Positions 31,301-40,555 of a stretch of 64,000 nucleotides of DNA are shown one piece after another. The stretch comes from Salisapilia sapeloensis (lineage: Eukaryota; Oomycota; Peronosporomycetes; Peronosporales; Salisapiliaceae). How positions within the stretch are numbered: the stretch's first letter is position 1; each line of letters starts with the position of its first letter. The stretch is from positions 1 through 64,000 of the forward strand of contig JAADVB010000011.1 in NCBI GenBank assembly GCA_023334545.1, given 5' to 3'. Made by a program: the position numbers and the translations under genes. The notes under the pieces were generated by a model that was given only the letters and a program-made list of their open reading frames with translations, was not told where the DNA came from and searched no databases.

Positions 31301-34300
31301 CGAGACACGTCTATTCTGAACGTTGAAATCTCTAGTGATGATGATAACGATGAAGATTTTCAGGCACCGGCAGTTGGAGATGAAGAGGATGAAGACGATG
31401 AGCTGGATGATGTGGATACGGACGACTTACTTAGTTCGAATGACGAGGAAGAGATGCTGTCTCCTCCGACACATCGGAGAGGTAGATTGCGTCGACGGAT
31501 ATCAAGACAGGATAGGAGGAGAGTGTCGGAGGAAGAACATGTGGGTAATCGACAGCTACGCAGGGCACGTCGTCAAGCTCGTCGGATCATCGACTCGGAT
31601 GAAGATACGTCTCCAGCAGACGAAGAGCGTCCGGCAAACGTCCCGTCAGAAGATGATGCTGTCGTCGTCGAAACGAACGACGGATTTATCATGGGGGACA
31701 ACCAGCTAGATAAATTCGACACGTCCATCACTTACGACGAGATGCTTTCTCAAAAGCAAAGTCAGCTCGGGACAGACAGACCGAACGTTTCAACTTCGGA
31801 AGGACTGGAACCGTTGATCCCATGTGCTTTGTGTAACGAAGGTGATGATGGGAACATGTTCAAACTTCCAGGTGACGCCATGGGCATTCACCCTCTTCTC
31901 GCCGGCTCCCAACGGTACTTTGTGCACGATCAATGCGCCATTGCTTCTCCGCGTAGCTTCCATCGGGATGGGAAGTGGTACAATGTACTACGAGAGGTCC
32001 GACGAGGTCGGTCGCTTAAGTGCGACCACTGCACACGTCGAGGCGCGACGATCGGATGTACCATCCAGTCTTGCTCCAGGTCGTACCACTGGAAATGCGC
32101 CGTCAACTGCGGCTGGTCCATCCAGCAGTCGCACTTTTACTGTCCACAGCACGAGTCGCATGCTCAAGTGCATCCACAGGGAGAACAGCCTCAGTCTCGC
32201 TTCGGCATGACATTCCATCGCGAGTGGCTCCAACGTGCCGAGTTGGACTCTTCCCACCAGTACGTTCCGCAGCTAGGAGACTACATCGTCTACTTTCCGG
32301 AAGGTCATGGCGTGTATCTAAAGCTCTTTCCACAAATGAACACTGGATGGGAGAGACTTGTAGGTTACTCGATGGTCAAGTGCCGTGTGGCGGGCATCAA
32401 GTACGTGTTTCCAAAGGCAGAAGAAGTGGGCAAGTCGACGACGATTAAGACCGAGCTGACGTTGACGGTACTCGCTTTGCCATCAGAAGATGGGATGGAA
32501 GTCGAGAATGATTCGAATGTGTTTCATTATGACTCGAGGACGTTCAAGACGTTTGATAACGTCAACGCTCAGCTAAACGTGATCGAGGACGGTGTCTCGT
32601 CCGATCGGTTCATGTTCACGTTGCTCTTCCACGCACATGACGTTGCAAATTTTTTAGTTCTCGATCACGTGTATGAAAATGGTGTCTATGGCGAATGGCT
32701 GGTCGGTGAACGAGTGCAAATGCCGTATGTACAGATGGACGACTCTGGATTCGAAACAGATTCCAAGCTCACGTACGGTACCATCACGGACATTTTAACT
32801 ACAAAGAGAGTAAATGACGAACTACGGATAACACCATGGGAATGCATTACTGTTAAATGGGATGACCCGGAAGAAGAGAGCTGTGCTGTCAGTCCGTGGG
32901 AACTGGATCCTATTATCCCCATGCGACAGGAGCGAAAGCAAGCGCTGGACTATTGTCGAAGATCTCAGCGACTCGTACGACACCGTGCAATTACAGGTGA
33001 GAAACGAGAAGCGCTGACGAGAGAATTGGAGACGGTGCTTGGATGGGAGATCGCAACGGACTTTGCGACGCCTGTCACGGATTCATATCTAGACTACCTC
33101 ATTACAGTCGCAAACCCAGTCGACTTGCGTCAGATCTTGCAGCGTGTAGAGAACGGATACTACCGACAGCCGGAGGCGTTTGCCTCGGACGTGCTGCTCT
33201 TGTGCACGAATTGCGAACAGTACAATGTCCCGGATAGCAGCATTGCTCAGAACGCTCGTAGCGTCTCATCCACCTTATTGACGCAAGCCCAACGTCACTT
33301 TCCTCATCTCGTGACAAGAGAAGGCTTTGCATCGAACCCACGTACTTCGCTTGTCTACCCTCCGGATGATGTCCCAGGTGTGGATGACCCGAATGAGTTG
33401 TTCGAAGTGCTTCCTGAAATTCCAGACAAACCATCGACGCAAGAGGTGCTCGAGTTGAGTGCTTTACAAGCTCCTCCTGACATCCAACCGGAACCTGTAG
33501 CTGAAAATGAGGTACAGGATGATGCTCAGGTGGCTGTGGAAGACACTGTTGAGGAGGAAGAGGAACCTCTAGCTCAACGAACTCGAAGGTCTCTACGTCA
33601 GAGCTCTAACTCTAGCACGTCCGTGGCGGAAGGGAGAGGACAGACGACAGATGAGGTTGAGGAGACGGAAGGGGCAGTCAAGAAGGAGGAGCAAAAGACT
33701 GCTAGAGCTAGACGAGCGCAGGAACGACAGCGAGAAGAGGAGGCAGATGAAGAGCCTATCACCGAAACTGTTGCTGGACCGCCTATAAATGAAAGAGCGC
33801 TGGTATCGTTCCCTATGCTCATGGCAGGGCTCACGAACGACCAAAAGGAAAAGTTCCGAGAAGCCTGCAGGGAAGACTTGGCTGCTCTCCTGCATGATTT
33901 CCATGAAGCTGTAATGGGGGCAGACCAAACGGGCATGTTCATGCAGCCTGTGACGGACGACATCGCGCCCAACTACAGTCAAATCATCTCTCGTCCGATG
34001 GACTTTGGAACGATTAACGATCGACTGTCAAAGTTCCGATCGTTTAAAGAGTACTTTGCTCTCGTGGAACTCGTCTTCCAGAATGCCATTCACTACAACA
34101 CGTGGGATTCCTTCGTTGCGATATGTGTTTCAGAGATCCAGGAGTGCTTCCCAAAGTTTCTGCTAGATGCCATTGGTGCAGAAGTACCACCGAAGAAACA
34201 GCGAAAAGTAAAAGAGAAAGTTTCGAGTGGGAATAGCAGGATTAAGCAAAAGAGAGCGCAACCGACTGTACCGAAGCGCAATGCGATGAAGGATTTCGTA

Positions 34301-34474
34301 GCGGAAGATGATAGTTGGAGCAGTGAAGAAGACGAGGAGGAAGAAGAAGAAGAGGAGAATGAAAGTGAGTCATCGGAAGAAGATTGGAGTGATGATGATG
34401 AAGAAGTTATCGGCAAGAGAAGACGAAACACCAATCGAGGTCGTGTTCCTCCAAAGAAGCCGCGTCGATATTAG
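28364..34474 (+). CDS. BRWD/PHIP-like WD40-ePHD-double bromodomain protein
   Basis: Single-exon protein of 2036 aa, likely a chromatin reader. The order is: an N-terminal LisH-like helical region (about 40-75, EAEVYYLIADFLKRRTNC); a WD40 propeller from about 285 (KTLNGHLQIPTYCLTYD, then several GH...DD..IKIW-type repeats) interrupted by a Gln/Pro/Asn-rich insert (about 500-600); an acidic/Arg-rich linker (about 960-1130); and an extended PHD (about 1152-1265, CALCNEGDDGNMF...CDHCTRRGATIGC...YHWKCAVNCGW...FYCPQH). A beta-rich BRWD-type region follows, then bromodomain 1 (about 1550-1635), an acidic linker, and bromodomain 2 (about 1845-1930, NYSQIISRPMDFGTI...HYNTWDS), ending in an acidic and basic tail. 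WD40 plus two bromodomains is the BRWD1/PHIP architecture, but animal members lack the ePHD. Confidence 0.92.
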   Translation: MAEHGQDQHAASSAPTPATMENNADISNDKGRSGPVDEAEVYYLIADFLKRRTNCQRAADTLIEELQEHALLRESVDWQGRKRPATYTDFSLRHRDLSSGHLMHLLQSLDVVSQSNEKKSPVVNSLLLKSRGEDVTKVSLSPDERKALGKGIVEKNMQLRQTNRTLETVRSIVSKYDRIREYAYVHSVNELPASIQLELENSVQSAEALTSLAADVRALKQLLQLQEQKKTLGVDFERSILKAQKAGMLQSHVRSGRNQVSLLQQRELGLRGVDRIPRPPSPPTYIYSRIRRVKTLNGHLQIPTYCLTYDRTCQYVITGADDRLIKIWSLRTGELRFTLRGHLGNITDLAVNYANTLLASSSDDKTVRVWELSTGAPVAVLLGHSSVVNSLRFHPTKNVVVTASDDGRCFCYRLPDIEKVEKHETWHETATRLHAQGAYMLSLHPEYTLSHSDGRLGVRSCKVLCLSFSRCGNYVITGGQDGIGRVWDVSVLSDPNAPAVVPQYRPERSPQPAQVERQDRVVEMDNANQLAAPGEELPIPAQPVQLVNRHDDAPPAQNNEPDGAAGPQEDLNQNDGQNAQLPNVPAHPRAPNGAVDESDVPRLPNSTPVALLKGHTGPITNIVFSNRGNRVATASIKDGTARVWKWTGNGVVQSSGHQVLIAKTEQPSEFSVRRKQVPAVDTLTWTRDDSRLVTLHSVKPGVNEPAEADWQQRLRVWNPYNGDLLITLAAVDREKLQGHVNAVFALDVHPDDWRIVVTAGYDGRIFLWDIESGRVLKKFVNTTPDGEILPLLDGGFMPTGEGFCFTDRSGRLLLFSAGSRDQFAATPVQQYFQSDYAEIVTDGHFHVYDRETQTEPSRMPSGPLVDVYRAEYPYQPPHLLEQELTPEAYEENRRLRIRQAAESEEKCGVQLEADDENADEVFPVAILKEQVEENPRPDTDWRLANASYRLDGEPVTLADLKRRKKSRVRRRQNSTSLEDRDTSILNVEISSDDDNDEDFQAPAVGDEEDEDDELDDVDTDDLLSSNDEEEMLSPPTHRRGRLRRRISRQDRRRVSEEEHVGNRQLRRARRQARRIIDSDEDTSPADEERPANVPSEDDAVVVETNDGFIMGDNQLDKFDTSITYDEMLSQKQSQLGTDRPNVSTSEGLEPLIPCALCNEGDDGNMFKLPGDAMGIHPLLAGSQRYFVHDQCAIASPRSFHRDGKWYNVLREVRRGRSLKCDHCTRRGATIGCTIQSCSRSYHWKCAVNCGWSIQQSHFYCPQHESHAQVHPQGEQPQSRFGMTFHREWLQRAELDSSHQYVPQLGDYIVYFPEGHGVYLKLFPQMNTGWERLVGYSMVKCRVAGIKYVFPKAEEVGKSTTIKTELTLTVLALPSEDGMEVENDSNVFHYDSRTFKTFDNVNAQLNVIEDGVSSDRFMFTLLFHAHDVANFLVLDHVYENGVYGEWLVGERVQMPYVQMDDSGFETDSKLTYGTITDILTTKRVNDELRITPWECITVKWDDPEEESCAVSPWELDPIIPMRQERKQALDYCRRSQRLVRHRAITGEKREALTRELETVLGWEIATDFATPVTDSYLDYLITVANPVDLRQILQRVENGYYRQPEAFASDVLLLCTNCEQYNVPDSSIAQNARSVSSTLLTQAQRHFPHLVTREGFASNPRTSLVYPPDDVPGVDDPNELFEVLPEIPDKPSTQEVLELSALQAPPDIQPEPVAENEVQDDAQVAVEDTVEEEEEPLAQRTRRSLRQSSNSSTSVAEGRGQTTDEVEETEGAVKKEEQKTARARRAQERQREEEADEEPITETVAGPPINERALVSFPMLMAGLTNDQKEKFREACREDLAALLHDFHEAVMGADQTGMFMQPVTDDIAPNYSQIISRPMDFGTINDRLSKFRSFKEYFALVELVFQNAIHYNTWDSFVAICVSEIQECFPKFLLDAIGAEVPPKKQRKVKEKVSSGNSRIKQKRAQPTVPKRNAMKDFVAEDDSWSSEEDEEEEEEEENESESSEEDWSDDDEEVIGKRRRNTNRGRVPPKKPRRY

Positions 34475-34655
34475 AATCCTAGGCTCTGGAAAATACCTTT
34501 CAGCATGTGCTTGTGTCGCAATTGGATAATCCCTTGTTAGTATGTCACTCGTGTCTCTCTCTTTCCTCATTTTGTAAACAACAAAAGAAGAAATTTCTTT
34601 TCATTTCACCTCTTACGTACATTGTTTTTCTGATCTGCTCCTACACATGGACATC

Positions 34656-37013
34656 TCAAATGAGCGTTGCACCACTAAACGAGCCTCTACGATCGTCATC
34701 TTCCTCTCGCGAATTTAACTTATCCATTGCAAGCGATGCAATGCGCGTCAAAGAGCGAATGGTACTGCCGCTGACCTTCTTCCGTGGCTTGACGTCACCA
34801 AGAGTGAGGGCACCCACGACGATGCCATCGCGTCCGACAAGAGGCATGGCAATGTAGAAACGAATGTGGAGGGAAGAGACCATCGGGTTGTTCTTGAATC
34901 GCTCATCTTCCAATGCATCGAGGATGACAAGTGGCTCCTTAGACATGATCGCGTGCGCCTCGAGCGCAACGTCACGCGGCATCTGGTCACCAGCGACACC
35001 GATGGCGGTCACCACTAGACTCACGTTCTTCATGATCACAGCTACGCCTGCCACAGGACAGCTCATAGTCGACCGAGCGAGCTCAAGCAGATCCTTCAAT
35101 TGGGTCTGCGCATAGTGCTGAGATAGGCGCAGCGTCTTGGCGAGTGCCAATCGTTCCTTTTCGTGTTCAGGAATCGGTGCATCCGGCCATGGGTTGCCTT
35201 TTGCATACGATAGTGGATAGTCGTAGGTGGAGCTGGTAAGGATATCATCCTCGTCATCATCCGTGACAGAGCTACGAGAGTTGGATCCAAGCGAGCTTCG
35301 ACTGCTTTTAGCTTGTGGCGAAGGAGATATCTTGCGTGGTGTATGTTCCGCTGAGTCCCTTTCACTGAAAGAGCTACTTTTGCTTCCTATCGAATACAAG
35401 AGCATCTTGGGTTCGTCCGCTTTCTTTTTGTCTTGAGGCATCGCCCAGATCGCAAAGCCCTTGTCGGTGTTGGAGCTACCGCTCTGGCTGTTCGATTGTC
35501 CTCTCGATAAACTGTAGCCGTTCTCATGGAAAGATGAAGTGCTGCTATCACTCGACTGCTGGCGATGGTGAACAGGCATTTTATTCCTGCTCCCACTGCC
35601 AACGTCCCATGTCGAGAAGCTCGACGAGCTCTCAGCCACTGTTGCCGACTTGACCGACTTTGGACTACTGCTGTACGAAGAGGTCTCGCCAGCTTCCGTG
35701 TACGACTTTGTGAACTCGCCGGACGTTTTCATATGAGGCGTCTGCAGTCGCTGACTGTCAGTACGGCCGGATGCAACGCCCCAGACAGCGAATCCAGAAC
35801 TGCCGTTTGAGTTCGTGCTGGCCATGCTTGCCCGAGTGTTGTCGTTGCTCGGGCGGCGACTGCTCTTTGCAATCATGTGTTCACCTTGTCCACATGAAAC
35901 GCAGATGCGCGTCTTGTTCCCATCCTTGCGCACCATCGAGCACTTGGAGCAGACGGCGACACCACAGAGACGACAGTGGTGCTGTCGACGGAACATGGAA
36001 AAGCTCTGGTTGCACGTGTTGCAGCTGTCGCGCATTGCCCACTGGTTCGGTCGCACTGTCTTGGACATTCGAAGTCTCCGGTTGACAATGGTGGACGGTA
36101 GCCGACGTAAAGACTTTGCAATGTTCAAGTGCCACGTACGCTCTGTTGAGTGATTGTTGCGTGCAACTGGAACAGGAAGGGGCATGTGCATGGTAATCTT
36201 GGACGTCGCCGGGTTGGACGTGCCCTGGACGACGAAACCAGCATTTCGGATTTCCATACGTCGGACTTCATGCGGAGGGAACAGAGGCGGGCAGTCCGGG
36301 AACTCTACGGACTCGAAAATCGAGACACCACAGACGTCTGCCGTAGCTTCTTCTGGTTCGTCTTCCGAGCCTTCTTTCGGTAGCCCGTGTGGGAAGACTT
36401 CACTAAATCGAAGCAAAAGGTACTCTCGTGCAGGTAGATGCGCCCCCAAATCATGCATGCACAACCATTGAAGAGACAGTCCGGCGGACCAAGATGGTTT
36501 CTTCTCATAGTGCAATGTGCCACTGTCGAAGTAGAGGGATTCAAAGAGGTCCTTAAGAGGCGCCCGAGCGTTGGGGTCACTATCCGGGGCGACGACACCC
36601 ATGAGTTCATCCACACTGCTCTGCTGGACAAGTAGCTCTGCTCTAGCTGCGATCACGTTGCCTGTCTGTGGATCGAGGTCTTCATACAGCTTAAAGCCAT
36701 CCTTCTCCTCCACTAGCATCGTAGTAGATGAACCATCAGCAGTGGCCTTCTGGCGGTCCTTGACAGTTGCGAGGAGGGAACGCGTGCGATTCTTGCCGAG
36801 GGCCTCCAATTGACTACCGGCATTGCCCTGTACTTCTTGCTTTACTCGATAGTGCCCGAGGACGCGGGATGCGTATTTGCCAGCACCAATATCGGACGCC
36901 ATTGGAGAGTGAGAGGGTTCGGCCGACTCTTTCGATGTTCTAATCTGTTGGGTAGACGAAGCTGTGCGCCTCGTGTGCCCCCGTAGCCCTGTTGCTAAGA
37001 ATGCGTCACTCAT
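34656..37013 (-). CDS. FYVE-finger protein with START-like and GAF regions
   Basis: Single-exon protein of 785 aa starting at the ATG complementary to 37011-37013. A START-like N-terminal region (about 90-290; SVDELMGVV..., LFESLYFDSGTLHYEKKPSW) precedes a zinc finger (about 325-380) with paired cysteines CNTCNQSF, RRQHHCRLCGVAVCSKC and CVSCG. This is a FYVE domain; the core RRQHHCR resembles the R(R/K)HHCR PI3P-binding motif. A long Ser-rich linker (about 385-600) follows. The C-terminus (about 630-770) reads as a GAF domain (ARSTMSCPVAGVAVIMK..., IRFYIAMPLVGRDGIVVGALTLGD). Endosomal membrane recruitment by PI3P is expected; what the GAF region senses is unknown. Oomycetes have many FYVE proteins with this kind of pairing (general knowledge). 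Convergent with the BRWD-like gene (181 bp). Confidence 0.85.
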   Translation of the reverse strand: MSDAFLATGLRGHTRRTASSTQQIRTSKESAEPSHSPMASDIGAGKYASRVLGHYRVKQEVQGNAGSQLEALGKNRTRSLLATVKDRQKATADGSSTTMLVEEKDGFKLYEDLDPQTGNVIAARAELLVQQSSVDELMGVVAPDSDPNARAPLKDLFESLYFDSGTLHYEKKPSWSAGLSLQWLCMHDLGAHLPAREYLLLRFSEVFPHGLPKEGSEDEPEEATADVCGVSIFESVEFPDCPPLFPPHEVRRMEIRNAGFVVQGTSNPATSKITMHMPLPVPVARNNHSTERTWHLNIAKSLRRLPSTIVNRRLRMSKTVRPNQWAMRDSCNTCNQSFSMFRRQHHCRLCGVAVCSKCSMVRKDGNKTRICVSCGQGEHMIAKSSRRPSNDNTRASMASTNSNGSSGFAVWGVASGRTDSQRLQTPHMKTSGEFTKSYTEAGETSSYSSSPKSVKSATVAESSSSFSTWDVGSGSRNKMPVHHRQQSSDSSTSSFHENGYSLSRGQSNSQSGSSNTDKGFAIWAMPQDKKKADEPKMLLYSIGSKSSSFSERDSAEHTPRKISPSPQAKSSRSSLGSNSRSSVTDDDEDDILTSSTYDYPLSYAKGNPWPDAPIPEHEKERLALAKTLRLSQHYAQTQLKDLLELARSTMSCPVAGVAVIMKNVSLVVTAIGVAGDQMPRDVALEAHAIMSKEPLVILDALEDERFKNNPMVSSLHIRFYIAMPLVGRDGIVVGALTLGDVKPRKKVSGSTIRSLTRIASLAMDKLNSREEDDDRRGSFSGATLI

Positions 37014-37469
37014 CACAAACCTGTGCTCAATTGTATGGTCCTCCCTATCTTATTCGACACTGCAATTGGACGATGACCACGTACGCATCTAGTGACATTG
37101 ACGAAGACACACTTTAGCCAATGAGCTCTCTCTGCCAAGTGCATGGACCAGCCCTGACTAGTGGAGGAATCGAGCCAGGGAACGTTATCTCGTGCATAAG
37201 GCTATGCTTGATGGTCTGTGGTCGACTCGTCACCAGAAAATTGATCGCAATTTACAATCGGCGAAAACATGCGAAGGCACGTCGAAGCGAATGCTACCTG
37301 ACACTTGATCACAAAGACGTTGAAGGGACCATTACCACGTCGGCAGACGACAAGGTGGCAAGCGCCGACCAGGCGCCGAGCCTTTGTGCGTAAAGGGTAC
37401 TTTGATGGTACAGCGTGGTGTTTTATAGAATGAGCGGCTACTAGCGGAGCGTGAAGAAGAGAGAGAAGC
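37014..37469. promoter_or_regulatory. Divergent promoter region, FYVE protein / INTS6
   Basis: Spacer of 456 bp between two genes transcribed outward. A 90-codon + frame at 37121-37393 starts with ATG but its composition and lack of any recognised motif give no support for a gene. No repeats or RNA genes seen. Confidence 0.4.
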
Positions 37470-40322
37470 ATGCTCGTCGTCTTCGTCGTGGATACGAGCG
37501 CGTCCATGAACCAGAGCACGAGCTCGGGGATGACGCTGCTCGACTATGCCAAGTCAGCTGTTGAGCGATTTGTCAAGCGCGTTCGGGACCCGAGTCGACG
37601 CTATCAGCATCACTTCATGCTCGTTTCATGCGGTGGCCAAGATCCCAATGCCAGTAAATCTACTAGCAGCCGATCCACCAGTACGTATTCGACTGCCGAA
37701 GCGAGTCGCGTACGAGTCGGATGGGACCAATCTACGAATAAAGAGACGTTTTTATCGACACTCAAGACGCTTCAAGCGACCCACGTGAGTGATCTTGGAG
37801 CTGCCCTTCGCCAAGGGTGGGATTTGATGAACCAAGTGCGCTTGCAGTTCTACTGGGATAGCTATGGACTTGGTAGGTTACCTTGGAATACCAATCTCGC
37901 GGTTTGTGTCCTCCTCACGGACGCAACAACCTTGTCGAATGCCGATGGCATGATCCAGGAATCTCTTAACATCCCACCATCACGTGCCATTGGATCCGAC
38001 TTGACGACTGAACCGTATCGTTGGGATCAGGTACGTCTTAGAAGCACATCCCACTATCATTGCCAAGGTGTTTATGCTGTATGATAGCGATTATTTACAG
38101 TAGCGTTAAAGCTCCCAGCGACCAACAACAACAAGCCACAGGCGAGCGTTCCGAGCGATCTCATGGCACTGAGTGAAGCTACTGGAGGCATGCTGTACAT
38201 GCCGACATCTAAATCTGCCGTCGAACTCAGGTACTTTTATATATATCCATGCATTCTGTCACAAGAAACTAATTGGATACATGCACTAGCATCGACCAAA
38301 TCATTTTGAAATTAAAGGTAGGAGCTGCAGTTAAATTTAAGTGTGAAGCATCAGTCGACGGCAATAGCGACAGCCCAGTGTCTCGTAACATTATGAGTCC
38401 CGTTATGAACGGTCGAGAGTTTTGCTGGCCCATCCCAGAAGCATTTTGGTTGGACCGCAATTCCGCTAGCTTACCACCACGAGATGCCCATCCGACACTG
38501 AGCTATCGGTGCACTGAAGAAAGCGCGATTGAAGTAGCAACGAATCACATGCTCTTGGATCAGCTTAAGTTCCCAGCAGATACGTACACGCTTGACTTTC
38601 CACTCAGTCCATCTCCTCCTAAAGGTAAGCGATGGCAACTGTTCATTCGAAATAGCAAAGGAGATGGTCGTTTAGGTGATCCTATTGGTTTCATTCGAGC
38701 TGGCCAACCTTCCGGTAGCAACGCACAGCATCACAGTGGAAACCCTGTCTGTGTCTTGCTACCGTACAATTACCCCGTGCTGTTCTCCTTACTAGTGGAT
38801 GCCGCACGTGTGTACCAGGCGAGTGGTCAGAACTTGAATTCGACGAACGGGACGTGGCAATTTCAGGCCAAAGCCATGCCATCCGCTTGGAGAGAATCTT
38901 TTGCAACATACCTCAATGGATGTCCTCTCTATTACTACTTTCCATTGAAAAAGATACTTCGAAAGTACAATTTACATGAAATGGTACCAGAAGTACAAGA
39001 TTCTGGACGAAGTTATCAGGTGCACTTGCTCATTTATTCATATTTTGTCCGGAACCTAATGGTCATCTTTGTACCTAGATCTCGGCCTACTTGAGTCGTC
39101 TTCGAGAACAGTCGATCAATGAGAATGAAACGAATAATAAACTTGTGATGCGTGCGCATCGAAACGAGGCTGCTTCGAGACAATCGTCTCGTATGCTGTG
39201 GGGTCCACTAGCGACGATGGAGAGCTCACCATCAGCTTCGCCTGTCCAAAACGCACGTGAGTCTATCTCCCAAGACACATTTATGGAAACAGTAGGGAAT
39301 ATGTCAATGCAAGAGTTGATGGAAGCACACAAGCGTGGGAAACGAGAGCTTTTGGAGGAATCGTCCAGTCGTAACCGGACGAAGCTGTCACTCGGGTCTT
39401 CCAGGCCAGCGAATGACGCAATGGAGCTACGTCTCATGCCGAGTCCTCGTGCAGTAGAGGAAGATGAAAAGCACAGCCAGCCGATCGAAACGATGAGCGA
39501 CTACGAGTCGAGACTAGTCCACAAAGAGGCGTTGCGAAATCCACTTGGAGAACCAGATCCGGATGAGGATACACCCAATGGACTACGACGTCGACAGCTA
39601 AGTTTCAACCTCGGGAACCCGTACAAGAAGAATGCGCATAAGCAGCAAATGAATGTATATCAGGGTGAAGCAGCCGACGAAGCTGCGACACTGGGAGGAC
39701 AGTCGCCGAAGCGTAAGAGGACGAGGAAACGTTCGTCGCAGCTGAAGAGAGAGAGAAGACTGTCGAAAAGGTCACGTAGAGCACCGAGCTCTCCGTCCTA
39801 TTCCTCGTCGCCCGGATCTCCGTCTCACTCTCCCAATTCCAGTCCGTCTTCCGTTACGTCTTCATCGCCTGGTTCGATGGACATGGCGAGTTCTGCCATG
39901 TCGGAAGAAGCGGCGATTGACACGAGTCTGTCGCTCAAGGCAGATGCAGCGCAGATGCTTGGTGTTCCATTGATGGATGGAGAGTTTGTGCAGCAGAGCA
40001 AAGGCAAGGGCTTTTCTAGACTTATCTACAGCGTCCTTGTCGAAAACTGGGAGGCTTGGAGCACAGTTCTGGCACTTCTGAAAGCTCGAAAGACTAGCAA
40101 GCAGGTAGGGCATATCACGTGATGTATCTGTTTGCGTTTAAACTGATTTATGATTGAATGCAGGAGGAAGAGTTTATTGTGAACGCCTTAAAATCGATGA
40201 AAGGAGGGGATACAGTGATCAAAACGTACGTTCGACAGGCGATCCGGCACGCGAACAAGTTCAAGAAACAAGATTTAAGTGCACGACTACAGGGCGTACT
40301 TACGAGCCTAGTGACGGAGTAA
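37470..40322 (+). CDS. INTS6: Integrator complex subunit 6-like
   Basis: Subunit of Integrator, the nuclear complex that cleaves snRNA and promoter-proximal nascent transcripts. Five exons (37470-38030, 38088-38230, 38290-39019, 39079-40104, 40164-40322) give 872 aa; introns are 57-59 nt and all phases agree. A von Willebrand A domain starts at residue 1 with the MIDAS motif VVDTSASMNQ, then SDLGAALRQGWDLMNQ and LLTDATTLS. The exon 1/2 join yields the INTS6 string YRWDQRLFTVALKLP. Mid-protein blocks WPIPEAFWLDRNSASLPPRDAHP and VLLPYNYPVLFSLL follow the family. The tail (about 790-872, ...YVRQAIRHANKFKKQDLSARL) matches the INTS6/SAGE/DDX26 C-terminal domain. A Ser/Lys-rich stretch (about 685-760) separates them. 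Same strand as dynein, 233 bp upstream. Confidence 0.9.
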
Positions 40323-40555
40323 TTCAACGAATGGGTACGTAAAGTGGCTGCTTATATCCAAGTGCTATGCTCCACGACTAGTTATTGACTATAAATCTAA
40401 CCTGATTCGCATGCCGTTTCCATTGCATCCATCTTGTTTATTTTTATCTCCCAACGCCTTGCAGCAGGTTGAAACGTCTAGTAGTCAAAGAGCGTCTCTA
40501 GCCACGAATAGCTAAGTCTTGTCGCTTCGAGGCACTGCAGTCGGCTCGTGACTTG

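Noticed and set aside
37121-37393. 90-codon + frame between FYVE gene and INTS6
   Set aside because: Starts with ATG but has no motif, coding-like composition or neighbours supporting it.
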